This document shows positions 31,488 to 39,277 of a stretch of DNA of 39,487 nt, one piece after another (within the stretch, counting starts at the first letter, position 1; the number at the start of each line of letters is the position of its first letter). Origin of the DNA: Granulicatella balaenopterae. GTDB lineage: Bacteria; Bacillota; Bacilli; Lactobacillales; Aerococcaceae. The translations under genes were made by a program, and so were the position numbers. The notes below the pieces were generated by a model. The model made no database searches, was not told the origin of the DNA, and worked only from the letters and a program-made list of their open reading frames with translations. Location of the stretch: NCBI RefSeq assembly GCF_900111135.1, contig NZ_FOGF01000019.1, positions 1-39,487 of the forward strand, given 5' to 3'.

Positions 31488-32207
31488 TTAAATCGTGATT
31501 AATTTAATAATTGACGAAAAAGAGCCAGACAAGATTGATATTCCAATCAGTATTAATAACACGCCGGATGCAATCTTTGTATAGCGTAAAAACTTTACTT
31601 GACGATTAAATACTGCCATAACTTTTTGTGAAAAGAAGGCAATTAAGATAAATGGCAAAATAAAGCCAATACAATAAATAATAATAAGGATTAAACTATA
31701 AATCCCATGATGTGTACTTGCATAAAAGAAGACACTTGCTAAGATCGGCCCAATACATGGTGACCATGAAAAACTAAATGTAAAACCCATTAATAATGCT
31801 AAAAATGGTGTCATTTGCTTTTCTGTAGAATAAATCTTATTTGTAGCAGAAAACTCTCTAGCTAAAAGGTTTGATTGAATAATATCCAATTGTAAGAGAC
31901 CCATTATGATAATTAACACCCCACTAAACACTTGTAAAAATGTCATATGTTGCATAAATAATCTACTTAAAGCGCTACTTGCAAATGCTAACACGAAAAA
32001 GGTTAAGCTAATTCCGATGACAAAAGCAATCGTATTACTAAAAACCGTTTTCCGATTATATATTAACTCACCATTTTGATCCTTTGTACTATTACCAGCT
32101 AGAATTCCAACGTAAATCGGTAAGACCGGTAAGACGCATGGAGAAAAAAATGATAAGACTCCTTCTAAAAATAATGCTCCTAGTTCTAAATGATTCACCC
32201 TATTCAT
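31488..32207 (-). CDS. ccdA: CcdA-like thiol-disulfide transporter
   Basis: A 239-residue membrane protein with six hydrophobic segments. The paired redox cysteines are visible: FSPCVLPVLP (Cys 24) in segment 1 and WSPCIGP (Cys 151) in segment 4. It moves reducing equivalents from cytosolic thioredoxin to the outside. AAGGATGTGA precedes ATG 32207. It lies between a CPBP-like membrane protein (50 nt upstream) and the lipoprotein thioredoxin (12 nt downstream), all on the minus strand. Confidence 0.92.
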   Translation of the reverse strand: MNRVNHLELGALFLEGVLSFFSPCVLPVLPIYVGILAGNSTKDQNGELIYNRKTVFSNTIAFVIGISLTFFVLAFASSALSRLFMQHMTFLQVFSGVLIIIMGLLQLDIIQSNLLAREFSATNKIYSTEKQMTPFLALLMGFTFSFSWSPCIGPILASVFFYASTHHGIYSLILIIIYCIGFILPFILIAFFSQKVMAVFNRQVKFLRYTKIASGVLLILIGISILSGSFSSIIKLITI

Positions 32208-32257
32208 TCACATCCTTTATTTATTTTTAAGATAGTTATGATACATTGCACTTTTAA

Positions 32258-32932
32258 CTATAAAAAGCGTAATAAACTAAACCCGAAAATATTCGCTAAT
32301 GTATGTGAGGTTGCTAATGGGAATAAATTCTCACCATTTTTCTTATAAATAATATAATAGACTGTTCCAATGATAACACTTGTAAATGCAATCATAAAGC
32401 TGGCTGTATGAAGATGTACTAAAATACGAATCACAATACCATAAAGATAACTACACATGTGACAATCATCCGAAACAGCTGAGCAAATCCCTAAATAGAA
32501 AAATTCTGTATAAAATCCATTTAGAATCGTATAGGCTACATACATTGGACTTACTTGTGTCATAAAACTTGCAAGAGTGACTTGCGGAGTATTTTCAATA
32601 GTTTCAGTAATACCATTAGTTAACATATGAATACCATCACTAACTATCCCTAAACCAAAAAATATCGCCAACGCAAGCAAAAGCGTCTTAATTGTAACTT
32701 TATAATTCCATCGACTAAAGTCAAATTTAGTAATCCTTAAATAAAATAAAGCTGCAATCAATTGGAATAATTGAATTAAAATCGAATAAATAGTATCTGA
32801 TGCAACAATATCGCCAGAAGGTACAATCTCATTCCCACTATGTAAAAACATTATAATTGATAGACACAATGTTGGGCCTAACATTATAATGGTTAGTATA
32901 CCAATGTCCCACCAATTTAAATTTTTCTTCAT
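32258..32932 (-). CDS. CPBP-like membrane protein with a degenerate active site
   Basis: A 224-residue protein with about six hydrophobic segments. The C-terminal half resembles the CPBP (Abi) intramembrane protease family: GFYTEFFYLG at 139-148 lies where EExxxR is expected, HLHTASF at 173-179 and HTLAN at 210-214 would be motifs 2 and 3. Only one Glu of the first motif remains and the Arg is missing, so catalysis is doubtful. DDCHMC adds two cysteines close together, of interest next to CcdA and a thioredoxin. AGAGGTGGAAAT precedes ATG 32932 and a strong promoter lies upstream, so it is the first gene of the operon. Confidence 0.6.
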   Translation of the reverse strand: MKKNLNWWDIGILTIIMLGPTLCLSIIMFLHSGNEIVPSGDIVASDTIYSILIQLFQLIAALFYLRITKFDFSRWNYKVTIKTLLLALAIFFGLGIVSDGIHMLTNGITETIENTPQVTLASFMTQVSPMYVAYTILNGFYTEFFYLGICSAVSDDCHMCSYLYGIVIRILVHLHTASFMIAFTSVIIGTVYYIIYKKNGENLFPLATSHTLANIFGFSLLRFL

Positions 32933-32982
32933 ATTTCCACCTCTTAACTTTTTTGCTATGTTCGATATTCTTTGATAGTTAC

Positions 32983-33010
32983 ATTATAGCTAAAAAAAGT
33001 ATTTCTTCAA
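32983..33010 (-). promoter_or_regulatory. Promoter of the CPBP-ccdA-thioredoxin operon
   Basis: On the minus strand TTGAAG (33005-33010) and TATAAT (32983-32988) are 16 nt apart, 51 nt upstream of the first start codon. Confidence 0.7.
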
Positions 33011-33436
33011 AATTTTGTGTACTATTTTTTTATAAAAAAGATAATCATTATTAACAAATTAAGTCTAATATACTTAAATGGTTCTTGAAATTTTGTTCAT
33101 TCTTCATTTAAAAAGATTTTATACTTTTCTGTATATTGATTTTTAATATTTACCAAATAGTACTAGAGTTATTATACCAATATTTTTACTAACAATAAAA
33201 CATTTACTTGACTTTTTGCTTAAAAAACAAATCTCTGCCACTTTTAAGGATTTTAGTGTCATTTTTTTTAAAATACTATCCTTTATTAAGTAATAATATA
33301 GACATAATTCTGTCTAAAACATTCTTTGTAGTTAAGCTTTTAATTAGTTTTTGTAGTTTAATATTCATATTTTAGACGTTATTTAGTTTATAATAGTTCT
33401 TTTTTATAACATTTTATCTTTTAGCTTCAATAAGAT
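33011..33436. other. AT-rich gene-free stretch
   Basis: About 425 bp of very AT-rich DNA with many T and A runs. No ORF with a ribosome binding site was seen on either strand. A TATAAT at 33389-33394 on the plus strand could start a short RNA ending at the terminator at 33437-33467, but there is no good -35 element. Confidence 0.5.
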
Positions 33437-33467
33437 ATACCAGCTACTCATGAAGTGGTATTTTTTT
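33437..33467 (+). terminator. Orphan plus-strand terminator
   Basis: ATACCA (33437-33442) and TGGTAT (33456-33461) form a stem followed by seven T. No plus-strand gene precedes it, so it may end a small RNA transcribed from the AT-rich stretch. Confidence 0.55.
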
Positions 33468-33490
33468 GTGGGAGTTGCTTCAGCATACAA

Positions 33491-33548
33491 AAATACACCT
33501 TCCAGCAGATAATCATTTATCCAATAGAAGGTGTATTTCATGTTGCTA
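33491..33548. terminator. Long-stem terminator after the NlpC/P60 gene
   Basis: AAATACACCTTC (33491-33502) and GAAGGTGTATTT (33537-33548) are perfect 12-bp inverted copies with a 34-nt loop. On the minus strand the stem ends in TATTTTTG. It lies 47 nt after the stop codon at 33596. Confidence 0.65.
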
Positions 33549-33595
33549 ATTGATGTTAGCGCCGATTTTTTGTTTTACTGCATTGCTAATAATGC

Positions 33596-33991
33596 TTAGA
33601 ACACTCGCTTATAGCCTAGGACATATGGTCGAATACTCCAGTCAACTGGTTTGATCATACAATATGGTGGCCATTCTTCGATAACTTTATTATCACCTAT
33701 ATAAATTGCGATATGAATGACTGTTCCATATCCATTATGATAAAATACTAAATCCCCAGGTTGTCTTTCTCGTGCTGGGATAGTTGGAATTCTACTATCA
33801 CTCCAAAAGTTTCTTGATTCATATTCATAAGCTGGCAAGGCATGTCTTTTTGGACTAATTGGATGTGGATCATATCCCGCAGCATATAGACTTTGCATCA
33901 CTAATCCTGAACAATCACAATATGTTCCTGGTGCACCTGCCCAACATGCGCGGTAAGTTGTCCCCAAGTATGACTTTGCAGTTTGAATCAT
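33596..33991 (-). CDS. NlpC/P60 cell-wall hydrolase, catalytic domain in frame
   Basis: The 131 residues from ATG 33991 contain a complete NlpC/P60 domain: IQTAKSYLGTTYRACW, the catalytic Cys 27 in DCSGLVMQSLYAAGY, PGDLVFYHN and His 93 in VIHIAIYIGD. Such enzymes cut peptidoglycan stem peptides outside the cell. No signal peptide precedes this start and no ribosome binding site is placed for it. The same frame stays open upstream to about 34222 but has no ATG, GTG or TTG there. A good start with AAAGGAAG lies at 34221 in another frame, so the gene appears to be a secreted enzyme broken near its 5' end. As written it is probably not exported. Confidence 0.75.
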   Translation of the reverse strand: MIQTAKSYLGTTYRACWAGAPGTYCDCSGLVMQSLYAAGYDPHPISPKRHALPAYEYESRNFWSDSRIPTIPARERQPGDLVFYHNGYGTVIHIAIYIGDNKVIEEWPPYCMIKPVDWSIRPYVLGYKRVF

Positions 33992-34221
33992 TGCTGCAAT
34001 TCGTTCATCACGTGTATTATTCTTATCAGCAAGAAGTGGACTAATATAATATCCAGGTAAATTAATTAATTTATTTGGAGTTGCTTGGCCATTTGTACCA
34101 TTAGAAAGCTTCCCATTAGCAGAAAAATTCCCATCCCTAAACAGACATATGCTACCCCTAATAAATTCATCAATAACAATTGAAACTACTATAATATTGT
34201 GCCATTTTAAAATTTTTTCAT
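33992..34221 (-). pseudogene. Frameshifted N-terminal part of the NlpC/P60 gene
   Basis: AAAGGAAG (34229-34236) precedes ATG 34221, which reads MKKF and then stops at 34207. One extra A in the run 34213-34218 would join this ATG to the P60 frame, giving MKKILKWHNIIVVSIV followed by a linker with SANGKLSNGTNG and LPGYYISPLL. In the third frame the region 34066-34170 encodes a better hydrophobic segment (MNLLGVAYVCLGMGIFLL), so two or more indels may be involved. Decay, phase variation at the A run, or sequencing error are all possible. Confidence 0.55.
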
Positions 34222-34299
34222 AACATTACTTCCTTTACCATTTTTTATGACAAATATAACAAATTAACTATTAAATTACTGCTAAGTGTTTTTTTATAA

Positions 34300-34342
34300 A
34301 AAACCGTATAAATAGTATTATCATTACTACTTATACGGTTTT
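34300..34342 (-). terminator. Terminator of the LPXTG adhesin gene
   Basis: AAAACCGTATAA (34300-34311) pairs perfectly with TTATACGGTTTT (34331-34342); the minus strand continues with TTTATAAAAAAA. It lies 22 nt after the stop codon at 34365. Confidence 0.75.
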
Positions 34343-34370
34343 ATTATTTATTATTTATTATTTATTATTT
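34343..34370. repeat. Four tandem copies of ATTATTT
   Basis: A 7-bp unit, ATTATTT, is repeated four times across the 3' end of the LPXTG gene, covering its stop codon at 34365-34367. Copy number could vary without changing the protein, because the first stop precedes most of the repeat. Confidence 0.8.
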
Positions 34371-37300
34371 TTTATTCTTGATAATAATTATCCCAAATAA
34401 ACAACTTATACATGCTAACATACTAGTAACTAACATTGATTTACTTCCTGTTTTAGGTAAATTAGATGTAACTAATTTTTCTACTTTAGTAAGTGAAATT
34501 GGTGTTTCTGATTTACTATAATTATCAACAACAACAAGAACACCTTCTTTATTTACTGTTGCTTGATTATTTTCTACTATTACTTTTCCATTTTCATCTA
34601 CTTTAAAAGTAATATCTGTAACCACTTCAAATCCTTTTGGTGCATATTTTTCTTTAAAAATATATGTTCCTGAAGCCAAAGTAACTTGATGTACATCTTT
34701 TGTACTTTCCCAACTGTCTATTTTTTCACCTTTTTCATTATAAAGTTCTATTTGAGCTCCTTCTAATTCTTTCCCATGAATATCTACTTTTGAGATAGAA
34801 ATAACATGTTTATTTTCTTTTGGTTTAATTTGTTTAACCACGATTGTTTGTGCTTTATCATTTAGATCGGCATGCATTGCTTCGTGGTGTTTTGTTCCTT
34901 CTGCATACTCAAATTGGTTAATACTGCTAGCTTTTTCAAAGACAACATATTTTGCATTTGCTTCTAGTTTCACATTTTTAAATGGTACTTCTATTGTTCC
35001 TTCATCTTCTTTAGCAGTAAAAGTTATAGGTTCTGAGATAGCTACTTCTTGTAGTTCTTTTCCTTCAATAACTTTCATTAATCTACCAGTAATTATATAT
35101 TGTTCTCCAGATTTTAAATTAATATATTTAACAATATCAATTATATCTTTTGTAACTGTATCTTCACCAATTGCTATTGTTGCTGCTTGGTCAGAAGTTC
35201 CTGTCACGTTATCTAGTTTGACAGTTGTTAATAAATTACCTGTTTGATAAGTTGGTTTCCAAGTATCTTCTTCTGTTTCAATTACTGTTTTATCGTCGTA
35301 TGAGCCGCTTTCTCCCGGTGCTGTATTCTCATCTATGTCGATAATTTCTGAGTTCCCTTCTTCCGTTTCAATCACTGTTTTATCATCGTATGAACCACTT
35401 TCTCCCGGTGCTGTATTCTCATCTATGTCGATAATTTCTGAGTTCCCTTCTTCCGTTTCAATCACTGTTTTATCGTCGTATGAGCCACTTTCTCCCGGTG
35501 CTGTATTCTCATCGATGTCGATAATTTCTGAGTTCCCTTCTTCCGTTTCAATCACTGTTTTATCGTCGTATGAACCACTTTCTCCCGGTGCTGTATTCTC
35601 ATCGATGTCGATAATTTCTGAATGACCTGTTTCAATATTTGTTTGGTTAACCACAATTGTTTGTGCTTTGTCTTTTGGATCAGCGTGTTCTGCTTTATGC
35701 GGTTTGTTGCCATCAACAAATTCCCTATTTGTTGTTGATTCTGCATATTCATACACCACATATTTATGATTAGCTGTTAATGTTACGCCTTTAAATGTGA
35801 TTGAAGTTGTACCTGTTGCTACTTGTGGTGTGAATGTTGTTGTGGCTGTTGCTACTTCTACTGGGTTATTAATGTTTGTAATATCCATTAATTTACCTGT
35901 TACTTGATATTCAACACCTGCAAATAAATCTTTGTAATCAATTGTATCTGTTACATTTGTTGTAACTGTATCTTCACTGATTTCGATTGTTGCTGCTTTG
36001 TCTTTTGAACCTATTGCATCGCCAACATTAACTGTTGTTGCTAATGTACCCTTTTTGTAAGTTGGTTTCCAAGTATCTTCTTCTGTTTCAATCACTGTTC
36101 TGTCATCGTATGAACCACTTTCGCCTGGTGCTGTATTCTCATCTGTTTCGATAATTTCTGAGTGTCCTGTTTCAATATCTGTTTGATTTACCACAATAGT
36201 TTGTGCTTTATCTTTTGGATTTTCATGAATTGCTTGGTGTTTCTTAGTAACTTCTTTACCCTCTTCTTGGTATGTATATTCTTTAACACTTTCCGCTTTT
36301 TCATAAACGACATATGATGTATTTGCTTCTAATGCTACATTTTTAAAGCGTACTTCCACAGTTCCACCATTTTCTTCTGCTGTAAATATTACAGCTTCTG
36401 AAGTTTTAACTGCAACTGGTTCTGATCCATCAATTATTTTCATTAATGTTCCAGTCAATGTATATTGTTCACCAGATTTTAGGTTTGAATATCCCACTGT
36501 ATCAATCACATCTTTTGTAATTGTGTCTTCACCAATTTCAATTATTGCAGCTTTATCTTGTGAACCTGATACGCCACCTACATTAACAGTTGTTTTTAAT
36601 TCGCCAGCTTTGTAAGTTGGTTTGGCTGGTATTTGAATTTCTTTTTTATCTTTAGCTGTATTATAGGTAACAATAGGTTCTACTCCGATTATTGTTTGAG
36701 TAATGACATCGGATTTTGCACTTATTAATGAATTAATTTTCGTTAATTTTTGGCTTATCTCTACTTCAATAGATAATTTTTGTGCATCTTTTGCATTTTC
36801 TTTTAATTTAAATTCAACTTGTTTTGCATCTTTTTGAAGATTATTCTTTTCTTCCACTACTTTTCCATCAGCTAATAATTTAGCTTTAATTGATAAGTCT
36901 GTTCCTTTAGTTGTAAAGTTGGCAGTAATCTTATTATCACTAGTTAGCTTCACATCATTAATTGTTACTCCTATTTCCTCTCGCGGATTTTTTTCAACTT
37001 TTTGATTATCTAAATATTGATATAGTTTATAAACTCTTTCTGCTGATTCTTTATGTAATGTGTTAACTTTATTTTTTTGTTGATTATTTAAATAATACTT
37101 ACGCCAAAACCAACCTGTATGCTGTGGTTTTCCTATCTGTTCTATTGTAATATCTGCAGCTGACATTGGAAATCTTCTTTGATAACCATTATCATTAATT
37201 GAAATAACATGATGATAAGTAACATCAATATCTTCAGAACCTGTAAATTTTTTATCATCAAATAATTTTGCTTCATACGTTCTAATAGTCTCTTCTTTTT

Positions 37301-37778
37301 GATAAGTTCCTTTATGTAAAATCTTCCAGATTAATAATTGAGTAGCTCGAACGGCTTCATTTTCAGTTAAACCATCAATTTTTGAATTCTTTTTTAAAGT
37401 TTCCAAAGTTAAACTTGGATACGATGAAGTAATAATTGTTCTAATTTTATCTTCATTATTTTTATATTGCTTTTCAGTTTCCGTCTTTAAATCTTCTAAA
37501 TCTTCTGCTTTATAATCTGCATTTATTTTTGCTGGAACATTAAGGTCAATACAATATCCTCCAATTTCATGCCCATTATTCTTTAACCAAAATAATGATG
37601 TACCATCTACAACTTTAGAGGCACGATTATCATTTTTATCATATAAATAATGTTGTACCAAATTAGTTGTTTTTTCTAATTGCCAGATACTTTGCTCCGT
37701 ATTAGCCCATACCTTTCCTGCAAATGATAATGATGCTATGATCATTACTAACATACTTATCCATTTACTCTTTTTCAT
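34365..37778 (-). CDS. LPXTG adhesin: thioester domain, VaFE repeats, fibronectin-binding-like repeats
   Basis: A sortase-anchored surface protein of 1137 residues. Signal peptide 1-25. Residues 30-240 look like a thioester (TQXA) domain with Cys 76 (GGYCIDLN) and Gln 147 (RATQLLIW), the pair expected to form the bond. Three VaFE-type repeats start near 388, 568 and 840 (TTVNVGG, VIDTVGYSNLKSGEQYTLTG, YVVYEKAES, KAQTIVVNQT). GHSEII-DENTAPGESGSYDD linkers follow the first (one copy) and second (four tandem copies) repeats. A SpaA/Cna-B domain spans 990-1085 (GAQIELYNEKGEKI, KEKYAPKGFEV), then LPKTG near 1107, a hydrophobic span and KNKK. AAGGAGGAAGTC precedes ATG 37778. No sortase gene is nearby. 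Confidence 0.9.
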   Translation of the reverse strand: MKKSKWISMLVMIIASLSFAGKVWANTEQSIWQLEKTTNLVQHYLYDKNDNRASKVVDGTSLFWLKNNGHEIGGYCIDLNVPAKINADYKAEDLEDLKTETEKQYKNNEDKIRTIITSSYPSLTLETLKKNSKIDGLTENEAVRATQLLIWKILHKGTYQKEETIRTYEAKLFDDKKFTGSEDIDVTYHHVISINDNGYQRRFPMSAADITIEQIGKPQHTGWFWRKYYLNNQQKNKVNTLHKESAERVYKLYQYLDNQKVEKNPREEIGVTINDVKLTSDNKITANFTTKGTDLSIKAKLLADGKVVEEKNNLQKDAKQVEFKLKENAKDAQKLSIEVEISQKLTKINSLISAKSDVITQTIIGVEPIVTYNTAKDKKEIQIPAKPTYKAGELKTTVNVGGVSGSQDKAAIIEIGEDTITKDVIDTVGYSNLKSGEQYTLTGTLMKIIDGSEPVAVKTSEAVIFTAEENGGTVEVRFKNVALEANTSYVVYEKAESVKEYTYQEEGKEVTKKHQAIHENPKDKAQTIVVNQTDIETGHSEIIETDENTAPGESGSYDDRTVIETEEDTWKPTYKKGTLATTVNVGDAIGSKDKAATIEISEDTVTTNVTDTIDYKDLFAGVEYQVTGKLMDITNINNPVEVATATTTFTPQVATGTTSITFKGVTLTANHKYVVYEYAESTTNREFVDGNKPHKAEHADPKDKAQTIVVNQTNIETGHSEIIDIDENTAPGESGSYDDKTVIETEEGNSEIIDIDENTAPGESGSYDDKTVIETEEGNSEIIDIDENTAPGESGSYDDKTVIETEEGNSEIIDIDENTAPGESGSYDDKTVIETEEDTWKPTYQTGNLLTTVKLDNVTGTSDQAATIAIGEDTVTKDIIDIVKYINLKSGEQYIITGRLMKVIEGKELQEVAISEPITFTAKEDEGTIEVPFKNVKLEANAKYVVFEKASSINQFEYAEGTKHHEAMHADLNDKAQTIVVKQIKPKENKHVISISKVDIHGKELEGAQIELYNEKGEKIDSWESTKDVHQVTLASGTYIFKEKYAPKGFEVVTDITFKVDENGKVIVENNQATVNKEGVLVVVDNYSKSETPISLTKVEKLVTSNLPKTGSKSMLVTSMLACISCLFGIIIIKNKK
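35262..35621 (-). repeat. Four 90-bp tandem repeats, fibronectin-binding-like
   Basis: Each unit encodes 30 residues with SEIIDIDENTAPGESG followed by SYDDKTVIETEE (residues 720-839). The units differ only by a few synonymous bases (GTCGTA/GTCATCGTA-type changes, ATCTATG versus ATCGATG), which indicates recent expansion. A diverged single copy follows the first VaFE repeat at about 36074-36163. The acidic pattern with EII, DENT, SG and TVIETEE recalls staphylococcal and streptococcal fibronectin-binding repeats. Confidence 0.85.
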
Positions 37779-37917
37779 GACTTCCTCCTTATGCCCAATC
37801 CTTATAATAATGTATTGACTATATCATTTTACTTGTTAAATCTTCGTTAATATGATGTCACTTATATAAAATTTTTCGTACATTTTTAGCTTATTTTTGG
37901 AAAAAAATATAAAAAAA

Positions 37918-37946
37918 GAAATCACACAAATTAACTGTATGATTTC
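37918..37946 (-). terminator. Terminator downstream of gatD
   Basis: In the minus-strand RNA GAAATCATAC pairs with GTGTGATTTC (one G-U pair) and TTTTTTTATATTTTTTT follows. It lies 112 nt past the gatD stop codon. The rest of 37779-38058 shows no ORF. Confidence 0.75.
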
Positions 37947-38058
37947 AATCTCGATATTATAAACCTTATTTTACAAAGAATTAGAACTACTTCTATAGAC
38001 TAACGCAAAGCTAAAGATGATAAGATTTCTTGGAACTATTTATAAAATAATAAAAAAT

Positions 38059-38718
38059 CTAATAAATCTTTTTATAATGATAATCAATCGCTAAATCTAT
38101 TATACGATCAGCCAAATGTTGATTTTTAACAAGTAAAGGACCGTGAAAATACGAACAAAAGACATTTTTATAATGACAACCTTCTGTATAATCTTCACTA
38201 TTATTACCAAAACCTTTAACTACCTTACCCAATGGAGCTACTCCTTCTCCCAGAAAAGTACGTCCACTATGGTTTTCATAGCCTAAATAAGTTTCATCAA
38301 ATTCTTCATTATAAATTTCAACATCACCTACATAACGATTATTTTCTTGATTAATTGTGTAATAGTCAATTGCTGATATCCCCTGAATTTTTTCACCCTT
38401 ATTATTAATATAATAATGTCCTAATAATTGAAAACCACCACAAATTCCTAATACAACTCCCCCAGAATTGATAAATTTAATTAGTTGGTCTTTTTTTGAT
38501 TGCATATCTAAGGCTACAATCTTTTGTTCATAATCTTGTCCTCCACCAAACATAATTAAATCAAATTCATGATAGTTAAATTTATCCCCAATACTAATAA
38601 TAGTTGTTTCAACTTCAATACCCTTTAACTTACAGTGATGTTTTAACATTAATAAATTCCCATTATCACCATATGTATTCATTAAGTTGCCGTATAAATG
38701 ACAAATTTTTAATTTCAC
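38059..38718 (-). CDS. gatD: GatD-like glutamine amidotransferase (lipid II isoglutaminyl synthase subunit)
   Basis: A 219-residue class I glutamine amidotransferase of the CobB/CobQ type. GGVVLGICGGFQLLG contains the nucleophile Cys 93, and YFHGPLL the catalytic His. The start KLKICHLYGNLMNTYGDNGN is characteristic of GatD, which supplies ammonia to MurT for amidation of the stem-peptide glutamate of lipid II. I use GTG 38718 because AAAGGA is 6 nt upstream and family members start at this point; the frame is open to 38736. MurT is normally encoded directly upstream, but here the upstream neighbour is dps, 64 nt away, and no murT is in the window. Confidence 0.82.
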   Translation of the reverse strand: MKLKICHLYGNLMNTYGDNGNLLMLKHHCKLKGIEVETTIISIGDKFNYHEFDLIMFGGGQDYEQKIVALDMQSKKDQLIKFINSGGVVLGICGGFQLLGHYYINNKGEKIQGISAIDYYTINQENNRYVGDVEIYNEEFDETYLGYENHSGRTFLGEGVAPLGKVVKGFGNNSEDYTEGCHYKNVFCSYFHGPLLVKNQHLADRIIDLAIDYHYKKIY

Positions 38719-38781
38719 TATTTTTCCTTTCCTCACAAAATTAGTAAGCTTACTAATTACTAAAATTATGTTACTACCCGA

Positions 38782-39246
38782 TTATTCACCAGTCAAACAT
38801 GATGATAATTTCCAGATTTCTGTTTCTAATTTACTTTGAATTCCCAATGCCATATCTGCAATTCCTTGATATTTTTGAATTTCAGCTAATTCGATTATTT
38901 CTGTTAACTCAATAATTAAAATTCTAAAATCAATAATGATTTGCTTTACCATTTCTTCGCTATTTTTTACATTAGTTTCTTCGGCAAGTGTAGCTGAATC
39001 TAATGCTTCGGCAACAGTAGCTAATTTTAAAGCTTCAGCGATTGTTGCTATCGGTGTATTTTTCATTACTAAAATCTGCTCAGCAACTTCATCTATCACT
39101 TCATGACTATATCTATTTAATTTTGCAAATCTCTTATGTAATACGAAAAATGATGATCCATTTACATACCAATGATAACTATGCAATTTTGTATACATAA
39201 CAAACCAGTTTGCTAAATGGCGATTCAATTTACCTACTAATTCCAT
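38782..39246 (-). CDS. dps: Dps-family DNA-protection/ferritin-like protein
   Basis: A 154-residue Dps protein: LANWFVMYTKLHSYHWYVNGSS, FFVLHKRF and VIDEVAEQIL. Ferroxidase ligands by alignment with MrgA/Listeria Dps are His 25, His 37, Asp 52 and Glu 56. The further carboxylate four residues after His 37 (HEKFE in relatives) is Ala 41 here. The loop after the second helix holds three 9-residue units (ATIAEALKL, ATVAEALDS, ATLAEETNV) and is about nine residues longer than in B. subtilis MrgA. GGAGCAGG precedes ATG 39246. It lies 31 nt after an AhpF-like reductase, which suggests a peroxide-stress role. Confidence 0.85.
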   Translation of the reverse strand: MELVGKLNRHLANWFVMYTKLHSYHWYVNGSSFFVLHKRFAKLNRYSHEVIDEVAEQILVMKNTPIATIAEALKLATVAEALDSATLAEETNVKNSEEMVKQIIIDFRILIIELTEIIELAEIQKYQGIADMALGIQSKLETEIWKLSSCLTGE

Positions 39247-39277
39247 AACAACCCTGCTCCTTTTTATTTTTTATTGA

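Noticed and set aside
34066-34170. Independent 34-residue hydrophobic peptide on the minus strand
   Set aside because: It has no ribosome binding site and overlaps the open P60 frame; it is better explained as the out-of-frame signal segment of the broken P60 gene.
35262-35625. CRISPR-like repeat array, and the plus-strand repeat-rich frame over it
   Set aside because: The 90-bp units are contiguous without spacers and encode in-frame protein repeats of the adhesin; the plus-strand frame is open only because the repeat length is a multiple of three.
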